The notes beneath the pieces are model-generated. The model was not told where the DNA came from. It did no database searches and saw only the letters and a program-made list of their open reading frames with translations. DNA of 64,000 nucleotides from Propionivibrio limicola (GTDB lineage Bacteria > Pseudomonadota > Gammaproteobacteria > Burkholderiales > Rhodocyclaceae): the NCBI RefSeq assembly GCF_009469695.1, contig NZ_SSSR01000004.1, positions 100,237-164,236 on the forward strand, read 5' to 3'. Below are positions 55,311-64,000 of the stretch, piece by piece. A program made the position numbers and the translations under genes. Each line of letters starts with the position of its first letter. The stretch's first letter is position 1.

Positions 55311-55748
55311 ATGAACGACACGCAAAATCGCGTCTGCCCGCACTGCGAAACAGTCAATCGGGTTTCAACCGAAAAGCTCAGCGATCATCCGATCTGCGGT
55401 TCCTGCAAGAAACCGCTGCTGACCGGCGAAGTACTTGAATTGAAGCGGAAAAACTTCGATCTGTACATCGATAAGAACGACTGCCCGGTTCTCGTCGATT
55501 TCTGGGCGCCATGGTGCGGCCCCTGCCGGATGATGTCTCCCGTTATTGCCGAAGCAGCGAAAGCATTGCAGACATCGGTGTGTGTCGCCAAGCTCAACAC
55601 CGAAGAAGAGCCGGAGCTGGCCACGCGTTTCGGAATTCGCAGCATCCCGACGTTGATGATTTTCCGCAACGGCAAGATGCTGCGCCAGCACAGCGGGGCC
55701 ATGAGTCTGTCCAGCCTCATGCAGTGGATCGATTCGAGCCTGACCTGA
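55311..55748 (+). CDS. trxC: Thioredoxin 2
   Basis: 145 residues. An N-terminal zinc ribbon (CPHCETVN and CGSCKK) followed by a thioredoxin fold with WCGPC in DFWAPWCGPCRMMSP. TrxC is typically OxyR-regulated and works under oxidative stress. ATG 55311 has GGAGA upstream. About 100 bp after ahpC, its probable partner. Confidence 0.94.
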   Translation: MNDTQNRVCPHCETVNRVSTEKLSDHPICGSCKKPLLTGEVLELKRKNFDLYIDKNDCPVLVDFWAPWCGPCRMMSPVIAEAAKALQTSVCVAKLNTEEEPELATRFGIRSIPTLMIFRNGKMLRQHSGAMSLSSLMQWIDSSLT

Positions 55749-55804
55749 GATTGACATAGCGGTTCAACAACGGCCTCCGGGCACGCCTTTCGGACGGAGC
55801 GATC

Positions 55805-57019
55805 ATGCTTTTCAAGACGCATCTGGCAGAACGTTACAGCCCGCTCTATCTGCTTGCCGCACTGGGCGCCGGAGGCATGGCGGTGGCGTTTTATCTTCAC
55901 CTCATGTTTCTTACGCCGCATCCGGATAGCCCCGTGCCGACATGGGATAGCCTCCGGATTTTCTGGGATGGCGCCGACTCGCTCGCCAGAATCGGGATCG
56001 GCACGGCATGGCTGGCAACGCTCGCACTGATCGTTCTCCACGTCCTGTTGCTGCTCTGGAACGTGCGCGAGTACCGGATTTTTCAGCGCACACCGGCTTA
56101 CCAGGAGCTCCTGCAGTCGAACGCGACTTTCCAGCGCATGGCGTGGCCGCTGACGCTGGCGATGAGCATGAATGCCGGATTTGTCGCCGCCTTGCTGCTC
56201 ATTCCCGGCTTCTGGTCAGTCATCGAGCGCATCTTTCCGTGGGCCATCGCCGCATTCGCCGTCCTGGGATTCAGCGCACTGCGCTTGCAGACGAGCATTC
56301 TCGGCGAGCAACTCACCCGAGGTGGCTTCCAGTGCGAGAAAAATAACAATCTCGGCATGATGATGGCGCCGTTCGCGCTGGCGATGATTTCAGTAGGATC
56401 CTCCGGCCCCGCCGCCATGTCAAAAACGTTGGCAACCTCGCTGATCGCCACCGCGCTTTGCTGGGTATTTCTGGTGATGGCCGTTCTGGCCGCGCTGGTT
56501 TACGTGCTGATGAGCATGCGCGCCCTGTTTGCGCAGGGTGCTTCCGACGATTCGAGCCAGACCTTGATGGTCGGTGTCCCCATTTCGACGGTATTGGGCA
56601 TCGCAGGCTACCGGCTGGCCATGATGCTGCAGCACCATTTCAATGCCGACATCCCGCCGATCGTCATCCTGCTCGGATTCCTGAGCGTTCTGAACGTCCA
56701 GTTGATGTTCGTGCTCTTTGGTGCGTCGATCCTGCTGCGTAACCGGATGCTCTGGAAAGCACTGAGCAACGGCCCCACGCCCCTATCCTTTGCGCTGGTC
56801 TGTCCGGGTGTCGGACTGGTCGTCACGCTGATGTTCCTGATTCACCGAGGACTGCTCCCTGTCGTGCCGGAACTGGCCAGTCTCGTTCCATGGTTGACGG
56901 CCCTGCTCGTCCTCGCACAAATCGGGCTGCTCGCCGCTTATACAAACATGGTGAAGCATCAGCTTTACTCCTTGCCCCCTCATCCGGGGAAGCGGAAAGA
57001 AATGGCCGGAAATGAATGA
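55805..57019 (+). CDS. Polytopic membrane protein, function unknown
   Basis: 404 residues with about ten membrane helices, start near MLFKTHLAERYSPLYLLAALG. No signal peptide cleavage site. Conserved-looking features are NNNLGMMMAPFALAMISVGSSG and a Cys in SFALVCPGVGLVVTLMFL. The Cys-Pro-Gly in a helix recalls the TsoY (seleno)protein family, where this Cys may be selenocysteine; this assignment is from memory of the motif and is tentative. Encoded between trxC (56 bp) and katG (99 bp) in the peroxide block, a redox role is plausible. Confidence 0.6.
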   Translation: MLFKTHLAERYSPLYLLAALGAGGMAVAFYLHLMFLTPHPDSPVPTWDSLRIFWDGADSLARIGIGTAWLATLALIVLHVLLLLWNVREYRIFQRTPAYQELLQSNATFQRMAWPLTLAMSMNAGFVAALLLIPGFWSVIERIFPWAIAAFAVLGFSALRLQTSILGEQLTRGGFQCEKNNNLGMMMAPFALAMISVGSSGPAAMSKTLATSLIATALCWVFLVMAVLAALVYVLMSMRALFAQGASDDSSQTLMVGVPISTVLGIAGYRLAMMLQHHFNADIPPIVILLGFLSVLNVQLMFVLFGASILLRNRMLWKALSNGPTPLSFALVCPGVGLVVTLMFLIHRGLLPVVPELASLVPWLTALLVLAQIGLLAAYTNMVKHQLYSLPPHPGKRKEMAGNE

Positions 57020-59293
<2,274 letters not shown>

Positions 59294-59309
59294 AGTTTTA
59301 GCTGAAAAT

Positions 59310-59337
59310 CCTCGCGCCGCCTTGGTGCGGCGTGAGG
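59310..59337 (+). terminator. Hairpin after katG, possible terminator
   Basis: CCTCGCGCCGC, loop CTTGGT and GCGGCGTGAGG form an 11-bp stem with one G-T pair. No T tract follows, so it may be weak or only stabilise the mRNA end. Confidence 0.5.
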
Positions 59338-59463
59338 ACAAGGATTTCGATCGCAAAGCTTGCAAAATCGTACGAAAAATCATCCTGTGTCAAGCCGGGA
59401 AAGCATGCAAAAAGTCTATATTGAAGTAAACCAACAGCAGCACAAACATGAAAGGAGATGGCC

Positions 59464-59862
59464 ATGTCCACGAAGAATGTCGCAGGTCAGATGTGCATCG
59501 GCTCGTTGAATGCGGTCGCCGTACCGGAGAAATCGTTTTTTGCGGCGCTCGTGGAAGATTTGTGTGAAACGCCCGAGTCCCTGAAAAAGCAGTGCCCCAG
59601 CCCCGAGGCATACCAGAACTTGCTCGGCAAGATTGCAGAGCATGGGATAGTTACCTTCAAAAAGGATGGAATGGACGACGATACGTTCGGCGTAATAGCC
59701 CGTCTTCCTTCCGGGAAACTGGCGACCTGCCTCGTAAAGAACGAGTGGGTTTGTGAAACGAACGAAGCCGCCAATGCGATTGCAGAAAAACTCAGTCACG
59801 AAACGGACGAGGCAAAAACCCTCGTTTTCGGTACGGATTTTCTCCAGTCCATGGATAGTTGA
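59464..59862 (+). CDS. Orphan soluble protein downstream of katG
   Basis: 132 residues from ATG 59464, with AGGAG 6 nt upstream (ATG at 59458 overlaps the ribosome site). Predicted alpha/beta. Five cysteines (QMCIGS, LCETPES, QCPSPE, TCLVKN, VCETNE). No signal or membrane segment, and no recognised family. Location 170 bp after katG and 230 bp before the ArsR-rhodanese regulator suggests a redox-linked role, but there is no direct evidence. Confidence 0.6.
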   Translation: MSTKNVAGQMCIGSLNAVAVPEKSFFAALVEDLCETPESLKKQCPSPEAYQNLLGKIAEHGIVTFKKDGMDDDTFGVIARLPSGKLATCLVKNEWVCETNEAANAIAEKLSHETDEAKTLVFGTDFLQSMDS

Positions 59863-60023
59863 TCCGTTTTTTCGGAAGCCGCCTGCACGCCGTTTATTAG
59901 AGATCCCGTGTCAGGCGGCGCACCAAAAAATTGCAATGCGTCAAAGCAGTTGAAACATTCGCAACAGAGCAGCTCAGATGTAGCCCTTTCGTCTGGCTGT
60001 ACGATCAATCGTAGCAAGTGAGT

Positions 60024-60058
60024 ATTCACGCGAATTATGGCAAGGAGGCAATCTTGCC
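60024..60058. promoter_or_regulatory. Inverted repeats upstream of the ArsR-rhodanese gene
   Basis: ATTC-ACGC-GAAT at 60024-60035 and GGCAAG-N8-CTTGCC at 60039-60058 lie 40-70 bp before the ATG at 60094. ATTC/GAAT-type dyads are typical ArsR-family operators. Autoregulation is inferred. Confidence 0.4.
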
Positions 60059-60093
60059 TTGTTAAATATTCGTACAATCGTTAGAGTGTTAGC

Positions 60094-60765
60094 ATGAACA
60101 ATCGATTACTGAAAGACATTCTTTACGAACAGGTTGCCCGAATCGGCAAGGCCGTATCCAGCCCAAAGCGGCTGGAACTGCTGGAGTTGCTGGCTCACGG
60201 TGAAAAAACTGTCGAAACGCTGACGAGCGAGTTGTCCATCGACATTAAGCTCACCAGCTCTCACTTGCGAGTGCTCAGAGAGGCGCGGCTGGTGACGGTC
60301 CGCCGCGACGGCAAATACATCGTCTATCAGTTGGCCGGTAGCGACATTGCCGGGCTGTTGGTAAGTCTGCGCCAGGTCGCCGAAGAACATTTGCTGGAAC
60401 TGAAAATGGCACTCGGGAAAATCGTGGCCGATCCGGCCACGCTCTCTGCCGTCAGCCGCGAGGAGCTTCTGGAACAGGCGGGGCGCGGCGAGGTATTCGT
60501 CATCGATGTGCGTCCCGCGGCGGAATACGAAGCCGCTCACCTTCCCTTCGCCCGCTCGATGCCGGTCGCCGAGATCGAGCAACGCCTCGCCGAGTTGCCG
60601 TCCGACGTCGAGATCGTCGCCTACTGCCGGGGGCCGTTCTGTCTGCTCTCCGACGAGGCCGTGAAAGTGCTGGCAGCAAAAGGCTACCGGGCCCGCAAGA
60701 TTCCCGAAGGGATCAGCGAATGGAAAGCAGCCGGCTTGCCTGTCGAGGCTTCTCGTAGCAAATAA
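60094..60765 (+). CDS. ArsR-family regulator fused to a rhodanese domain
   Basis: 223 residues. Winged-helix ArsR domain (about 1-100) with RIGKAVSSPKRLELLELLAHGEKTVETL (opening) and LTSSHLRVLREARLVTVRRDGKYIVYQL. The rhodanese domain (about 125-220) has VIDVRPAAEYEAAHLPFARS and the Cys loop YCRGPFCLLSDEAVKVL. Such ArsR-rhodanese proteins sense sulfane sulfur/persulfide at the rhodanese Cys and alter DNA binding. Starts 22 bp before the acetolactate synthase gene and probably controls it. Confidence 0.87.
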   Translation: MNNRLLKDILYEQVARIGKAVSSPKRLELLELLAHGEKTVETLTSELSIDIKLTSSHLRVLREARLVTVRRDGKYIVYQLAGSDIAGLLVSLRQVAEEHLLELKMALGKIVADPATLSAVSREELLEQAGRGEVFVIDVRPAAEYEAAHLPFARSMPVAEIEQRLAELPSDVEIVAYCRGPFCLLSDEAVKVLAAKGYRARKIPEGISEWKAAGLPVEASRSK

Positions 60766-60786
60766 ATATTTTTCGTGGAGACTCCG

Positions 60787-62463
60787 ATGTCTGCAACTGA
60801 AATCCTTACCGGCGCTGAAGTTGTCGTCCGCCTGCTTGAGCGCCAGGGAATCCGTGTGATCGCCGGCATCCCCGGGAGCGCCAACCTTCCCTTGTACGAT
60901 GCCTTGGGGCATTCGACGCAAATCCGGCATGTCCTGCCGCGACATGAACAGGGCGCCGGTTTTATCGCGCAAGGCATGGCACGCGCCAGCGGCCAGCCGG
61001 CTGTCTGTTTCGCCACGTCCGGCCCCGGCACTACCAACCTGCTGACCGCGATTGCCGACGCAAAGCTCGACTCGATCCCGGTCGTCGCCATTACCGGCCA
61101 GGTGTCGCGCAGCCTGATCGGTACCGACGCCTTTCAGGAAGTCGATACGTACGGCATGAGCCTGCCGATCACGAAACACAATTTTCTGGTTAACTCCGCC
61201 GCCGATTTGCTGAAAATCCTGCCGGAGGCTTTCCGGATCGCTGTTTCCGGCAGGCCTGGGCCGGTGTTGGTCGACATTCCCCGCGACGTGCAACTGGAGA
61301 AGGTGGACGTCGCCACATGGCCCGAACCGGGAAAAGCTGATGCCTTACCCGCTGTGGATGACGCGTTGTTGCAGACTGCCGCACGGATGATCGCTGAAGC
61401 CAGACGTCCCGTCCTCTATCTGGGCGGCGGTGTCATCCATTCCGGCGCCGCCGAAACCGCGCGTGCCTTTGCCGAACAAGGCGGTTTGCCGACCGTTACG
61501 ACGCTCATGGCACTCGGCGCGCTGCCGGTCGAACATCCGTTGTCCCTGGGCATGCTGGGGATGCACGGCGCTCCCTGTGCCAACATGGCCATGGACGAAA
61601 GCGACTTGCTGATCGTCGTCGGCGCCCGGTTCGACGACCGCGCCACAGGCAAACTGGCCGAATTCTGCCCGCAGGCCCGAATTATCCACATCGATATCGA
61701 TCCAGCCGAACTCAACAAGCTGCGCGCCAGCCACATCGCCATCAGCGGCGATGTCGAAACCGTTTTGCGACGCTTGCAAGCCCAACTCAAGCCACAGGAT
61801 CGACCGGACTGGCTGTCACACATCCGGCAGCTGAAAACGGATTGGCCGCTTCGCCTGCCCGGCGCCGACGATCCCCGCACGCATTACGGATTGGTTCGCG
61901 CCGTGGCGGCATGCCTAGACGACAACGCCATCCTCGCCACCGATGTTGGGCAGCATCAGATGTGGGCGGCCCAAGCCTACCCCCATCACAAGCCGCGCCG
62001 CTGGCTGACTTCCGGTGGCCTGGGCACGATGGGCTTCGGCCTGCCAACAGCGCTCGGCGCTGCGTTGGCCGAACCGGACAACACCGTCGTCTGTTTTTCG
62101 GGCGATGGCTCGTTGCTGATGAACATCCAGGAACTGGTGACGGCGGCGCAGGAGAACGTCAATCTGAAAATCGTGCTGATGAACAATGCGGCCCTTGGGC
62201 TGGTGCATCAACAGCAAACGATGTTCTACGGTGCGCGCCGATTTGCCTCGCTGTTTACGCATGTTCCGGATTTTGTCGCCCTCGCCAGGGCGTGCGGCAT
62301 TCGCGCCATCGACCTCGATACGGCAGACGATCCGCGTGCCGCGCTGGCCGAGGCCATCAAACAACGCGGCCCTTGCCTGATCCATTGCAGCATCGACGTG
62401 CAGCAACTGGTTTGCCCGATCGTTCCTCCCGGCGCAGCCAACCGTGAAATGATCGGAGCCTGA
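60787..62463 (+). CDS. ilvB: Acetolactate synthase, large (catalytic) subunit
   Basis: 558 residues. TPP enzyme joining two pyruvates to 2-acetolactate, or pyruvate with 2-oxobutyrate, in branched-chain amino-acid synthesis. N-terminal GSANLPLYDAL and the catalytic Glu in RHEQGAGFIAQGMARASG; FAD region GMLGMHGAPCANMAMDESDLLIVVGARFDDR (split); TPP/Mg motif GDGSLLMNIQELVTAAQEN. Start 60787 is 6 nt after GTGGAG. Paired with the small subunit one base downstream, and preceded by the ArsR-rhodanese regulator; not in a normal ilvBNC cluster. Confidence 0.9.
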   Translation: MSATEILTGAEVVVRLLERQGIRVIAGIPGSANLPLYDALGHSTQIRHVLPRHEQGAGFIAQGMARASGQPAVCFATSGPGTTNLLTAIADAKLDSIPVVAITGQVSRSLIGTDAFQEVDTYGMSLPITKHNFLVNSAADLLKILPEAFRIAVSGRPGPVLVDIPRDVQLEKVDVATWPEPGKADALPAVDDALLQTAARMIAEARRPVLYLGGGVIHSGAAETARAFAEQGGLPTVTTLMALGALPVEHPLSLGMLGMHGAPCANMAMDESDLLIVVGARFDDRATGKLAEFCPQARIIHIDIDPAELNKLRASHIAISGDVETVLRRLQAQLKPQDRPDWLSHIRQLKTDWPLRLPGADDPRTHYGLVRAVAACLDDNAILATDVGQHQMWAAQAYPHHKPRRWLTSGGLGTMGFGLPTALGAALAEPDNTVVCFSGDGSLLMNIQELVTAAQENVNLKIVLMNNAALGLVHQQQTMFYGARRFASLFTHVPDFVALARACGIRAIDLDTADDPRAALAEAIKQRGPCLIHCSIDVQQLVCPIVPPGAANREMIGA

Positions 62464-62464
62464 C

Positions 62465-62788
62465 ATGAACTCCGTAAGCCCGAAGCGAACTGTCCTCGAA
62501 CTGACGGTGAATAACCACCCCGGCGTCATGTCGCATGTTGTCGGCCTGTTTTCCCGTCGCGCCTTCAACGTCGAAGGCATCCTTTGTCTGCCGGTTGGCA
62601 ATGGCGATATCAGTCGCATCTGGCTGCTGGTCGATGAAGACGGTCGCTTGCCGCAGATGATCAGGCAAATCGAAAAACTGTACGACGTAAAAAGCATTCT
62701 CCGGCGCCAGGAAAACGATGGCCTCTTTGACCGTCTTGAAGAATTGTTCACATCCCCGAACGATGTCTCTCAAAAGGAGCCGCAATGA
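62465..62788 (+). CDS. ilvN: Acetolactate synthase, small (regulatory) subunit
   Basis: 107 residues, like the short E. coli IlvN. The ACT domain TVLELTVNNHPGVMSHVVG plus FSRRAFNVEGILCLPV binds the feedback valine at the dimer interface, though long-type C-terminal ACT is missing. Overlaps the DsrE gene by ATGA (62785-62788). Confidence 0.9.
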   Translation: MNSVSPKRTVLELTVNNHPGVMSHVVGLFSRRAFNVEGILCLPVGNGDISRIWLLVDEDGRLPQMIRQIEKLYDVKSILRRQENDGLFDRLEELFTSPNDVSQKEPQ

Positions 62789-63141
62789 AAACCCTGATCA
62801 TTTTCAACCGTGAACCGTACGACAACACCGACGTTACCTGGAACGGACTGCGTCTGGCGGACAAGCTGCTCGATGCTGGAAGCGAGATCAGAATCTTCCT
62901 GATGAACGATGCGGTCGATATGGCGCGTGACGTTTGCCGGCCACCCGAAGGCTACGATCAGGACCTTTCGCAAATGCTCAAAGCTTTGATGGCTCGCGGT
63001 GTACCCGTCAAAGTATGCGGAACCTGCATGGCCCGCTGCGGCATCTACAAGAACCACCCGTATTTCGAGGGCGCTGAAAAATCCACCATGCCGGCGCTGG
63101 CCGAATGGGTCGTCGATAGCGACAAGGTGATCTCATTCTGA
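62785..63141 (+). CDS. DsrE-family sulfur-relay protein
   Basis: 118 residues, DsrE/DsrF-like fold. The conserved Cys lies in KVCGTCMARCGIYKN near residue 77; two more cysteines flank it. DsrE-type proteins accept and pass on persulfide sulfur. Its ATGA overlap with ilvN couples a sulfur carrier to the acetolactate synthase operon, consistent with the ArsR-rhodanese sensor upstream. Confidence 0.87.
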   Translation: MKTLIIFNREPYDNTDVTWNGLRLADKLLDAGSEIRIFLMNDAVDMARDVCRPPEGYDQDLSQMLKALMARGVPVKVCGTCMARCGIYKNHPYFEGAEKSTMPALAEWVVDSDKVISF

Positions 63142-63166
63142 AACCTTGTACAGGCGCTGCTTCGCT

Positions 63167-63817
63167 TTGATTCCCGCCAACTACGACGCTTGGTACGACA
63201 GCCCGCGAGGGAACTGGATCGGTGAGACCGAGTACCGCCTGATGTTGAGTGAACTGGCCTCTCCTTCGGAAGGTCGGATACTCGATGTCGGCTGCTGAAC
63301 CGGCTGGTTTACACGCCGACTGGCCGCTCTGCCAAACCTGCAAGTGACAGGGCTCGACCTCGATCCGGAATTTCTCGCGTTCGCGAGCGGCCACGATCCT
63401 CGCTCAACCTACCTGCAGGCCGATGCGCTTGCTTTGCCATTTGCCGACAACAGTTTCGATTACGTGCTTTCGGTTGCGGCCTTGTGTTTCACCGCCGACT
63501 GGCAGAAGGCGGTGTCGGAGATTGTGCGGGTGACGCGCAAGCGTTTTGCCATCGGCCTGTTGAACCGACACAGCCTGTTATGGCTCGACAAGGGTCGCCA
63601 TGGGGGTAGCGGTACGTATCGCGGCGCACTCTGGTTATCGCCTGCCGAGTTTCGAGACAGTCTCAAGGGGCTTCCTGTTGAGAACATTCGCACGCGCAGC
63701 GCGATTTATCTCCCCTCGGGTACAAACACCGCGCGCATCGTGGAGCGACTTCTCCCCGGCGGCCTACCGTTGAGAGGAATGATCGTTCTGAGCGGCGAAA
63801 AACCGGCCGCCGGGTGA
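63167..63817 (+). pseudogene. SAM-dependent methyltransferase with in-frame TGA in motif I
   Basis: One frame reads from a possible TTG at 63167 through to TAG/TGA at 63817 (216 residues if read through) except for TGA at 63296-63298. It begins IPANYDAWYDSPRGNWIGE, a known opening for UbiE/YcgJ-like methyltransferases, then RILDVGC-stop-TGWFTRRLAALP, where the expected residue is Gly (GCGTG motif I; GGA to TGA). Downstream coding is intact to DADALALPFADNSFDYVLSV and beyond. Either a fresh nonsense mutation, a base error, or a recoded UGA. No upstream ribosome site was clear. It follows DsrE by 25 bp. Confidence 0.75.
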
Positions 63818-63832
63818 ACCGTGTTTCACCCG

Positions 63833-64000
63833 ATGGCGAGATGGGTTTTATGGGGTTTCATTGGCTTTTCCTGTTTTTCCGCATACTCGGTATTGGATGC
63901 GCAGGGCAATCGCATCAAACCTACCCGAGTCCAAGGATGGACTCCCGGTAGGCATCAGAGGAGGCGGCGAGGATTCTGCGCGTATGAATGCCAGCCTTTC
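63833..64000 (+). CDS. Possible start of an exported protein (runs off the window)
   Basis: From ATG 63833 the frame stays open to the end of the window (56 codons). It begins with a hydrophobic stretch (WVLWGFIGFSCFSAYS) like a signal sequence followed by VLDAQGNRIKPTRVQGW. The ribosome site is weak and no family was recognised. It may be spurious. Confidence 0.25.
   Translation, partial: MARWVLWGFIGFSCFSAYSVLDAQGNRIKPTRVQGWTPGRHQRRRRGFCAYECQPF

Noticed and set aside
63299..63340. SECIS-like hairpin after the TGA of the methyltransferase
   Set aside because: Only a 4-bp CGGC/GCCG stem with a long loop was found; too weak to claim selenocysteine insertion.

Overview
The window is a dense, high-GC stretch of bacterial chromosome. 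Gene content points to a betaproteobacterium, most likely Rhodocyclales (Dechloromonas/Azonexus/Propionivibrio-like). The grounds are acetoacetyl-CoA reductase for PHB, a DUF2325 protein, an H-NS-type protein ending in the Y-NP-NP-TW-G motif, a DUF1302-type outer-membrane protein, many signalling proteins (MCP, HDOD, GGDEF, hybrid kinase), and rhodanese/DsrE/YedE sulfur genes. No plasmid, phage, IS element or CRISPR array was seen. The taxonomic placement is inference from family content, not from a marker-gene search.

Layout. 1-8.7 kb: 5' part of uvrB, divergent aromatic/aspartate aminotransferase, an AsmA-like membrane protein, tRNA-Asn with a near-consensus promoter and a terminator, then a leftward rimO / H-NS-like / FAD-oxidase string and a TPR-glycosyltransferase. 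8.7-11.7 kb: phaB and a leftward three-gene unit (coiled-coil protein, DUF2325 protein, 23-residue Cys/Lys-rich microprotein) preceded by two tandem Fur-like boxes. 11.7-19.8 kb: tesA/ybbA divergent pair (without the usual permease), Fe-alcohol dehydrogenase, Hsp20, a nicotinamidase-like hydrolase plus pncB salvage pair, xsc, and a low-complexity protein. 20-25.8 kb: SRP RNA, an ATP-grasp-like protein, a DinG/YoaA helicase and a polar amino-acid ABC transporter. 25.8-34 kb: MCP, Bcp, PIN-PhoH, a transglutaminase-fold protein with a degenerate triad, an outer-membrane protein, a thioredoxin and HDOD.

34-45 kb: periplasmic binding protein plus hybrid kinase, a frameshifted gcvR-like gene, ettA, an archease relic, a GGDEF protein, and a specialised Hsp70/DnaJ pair. 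45-49.3 kb: a TudS/COG5418-like protein, a SLAC1/TDT channel, an MBL hydrolase and a thioredoxin-membrane fusion. 49.4-59.9 kb: a sulfur and peroxide block (tautomerase, methyltransferase, Crp/Fnr regulator, DUF2892, CoA-disulfide reductase-rhodanese, two YedE halves, AhpC, TrxC, a polytopic membrane protein, KatG, an orphan). 60-63.8 kb: an ArsR-rhodanese regulator, a two-subunit acetolactate synthase, DsrE, and a methyltransferase whose SAM-binding motif is interrupted by an in-frame TGA.

The most interesting items are the Fur-boxed DUF2325/microprotein unit, the TGA-interrupted methyltransferase, the transglutaminase with Ser and Asn in place of catalytic Cys and Asp, the sulfur-sensor-linked acetolactate synthase, and two gene relics (gcvR frameshift, archease fragment).
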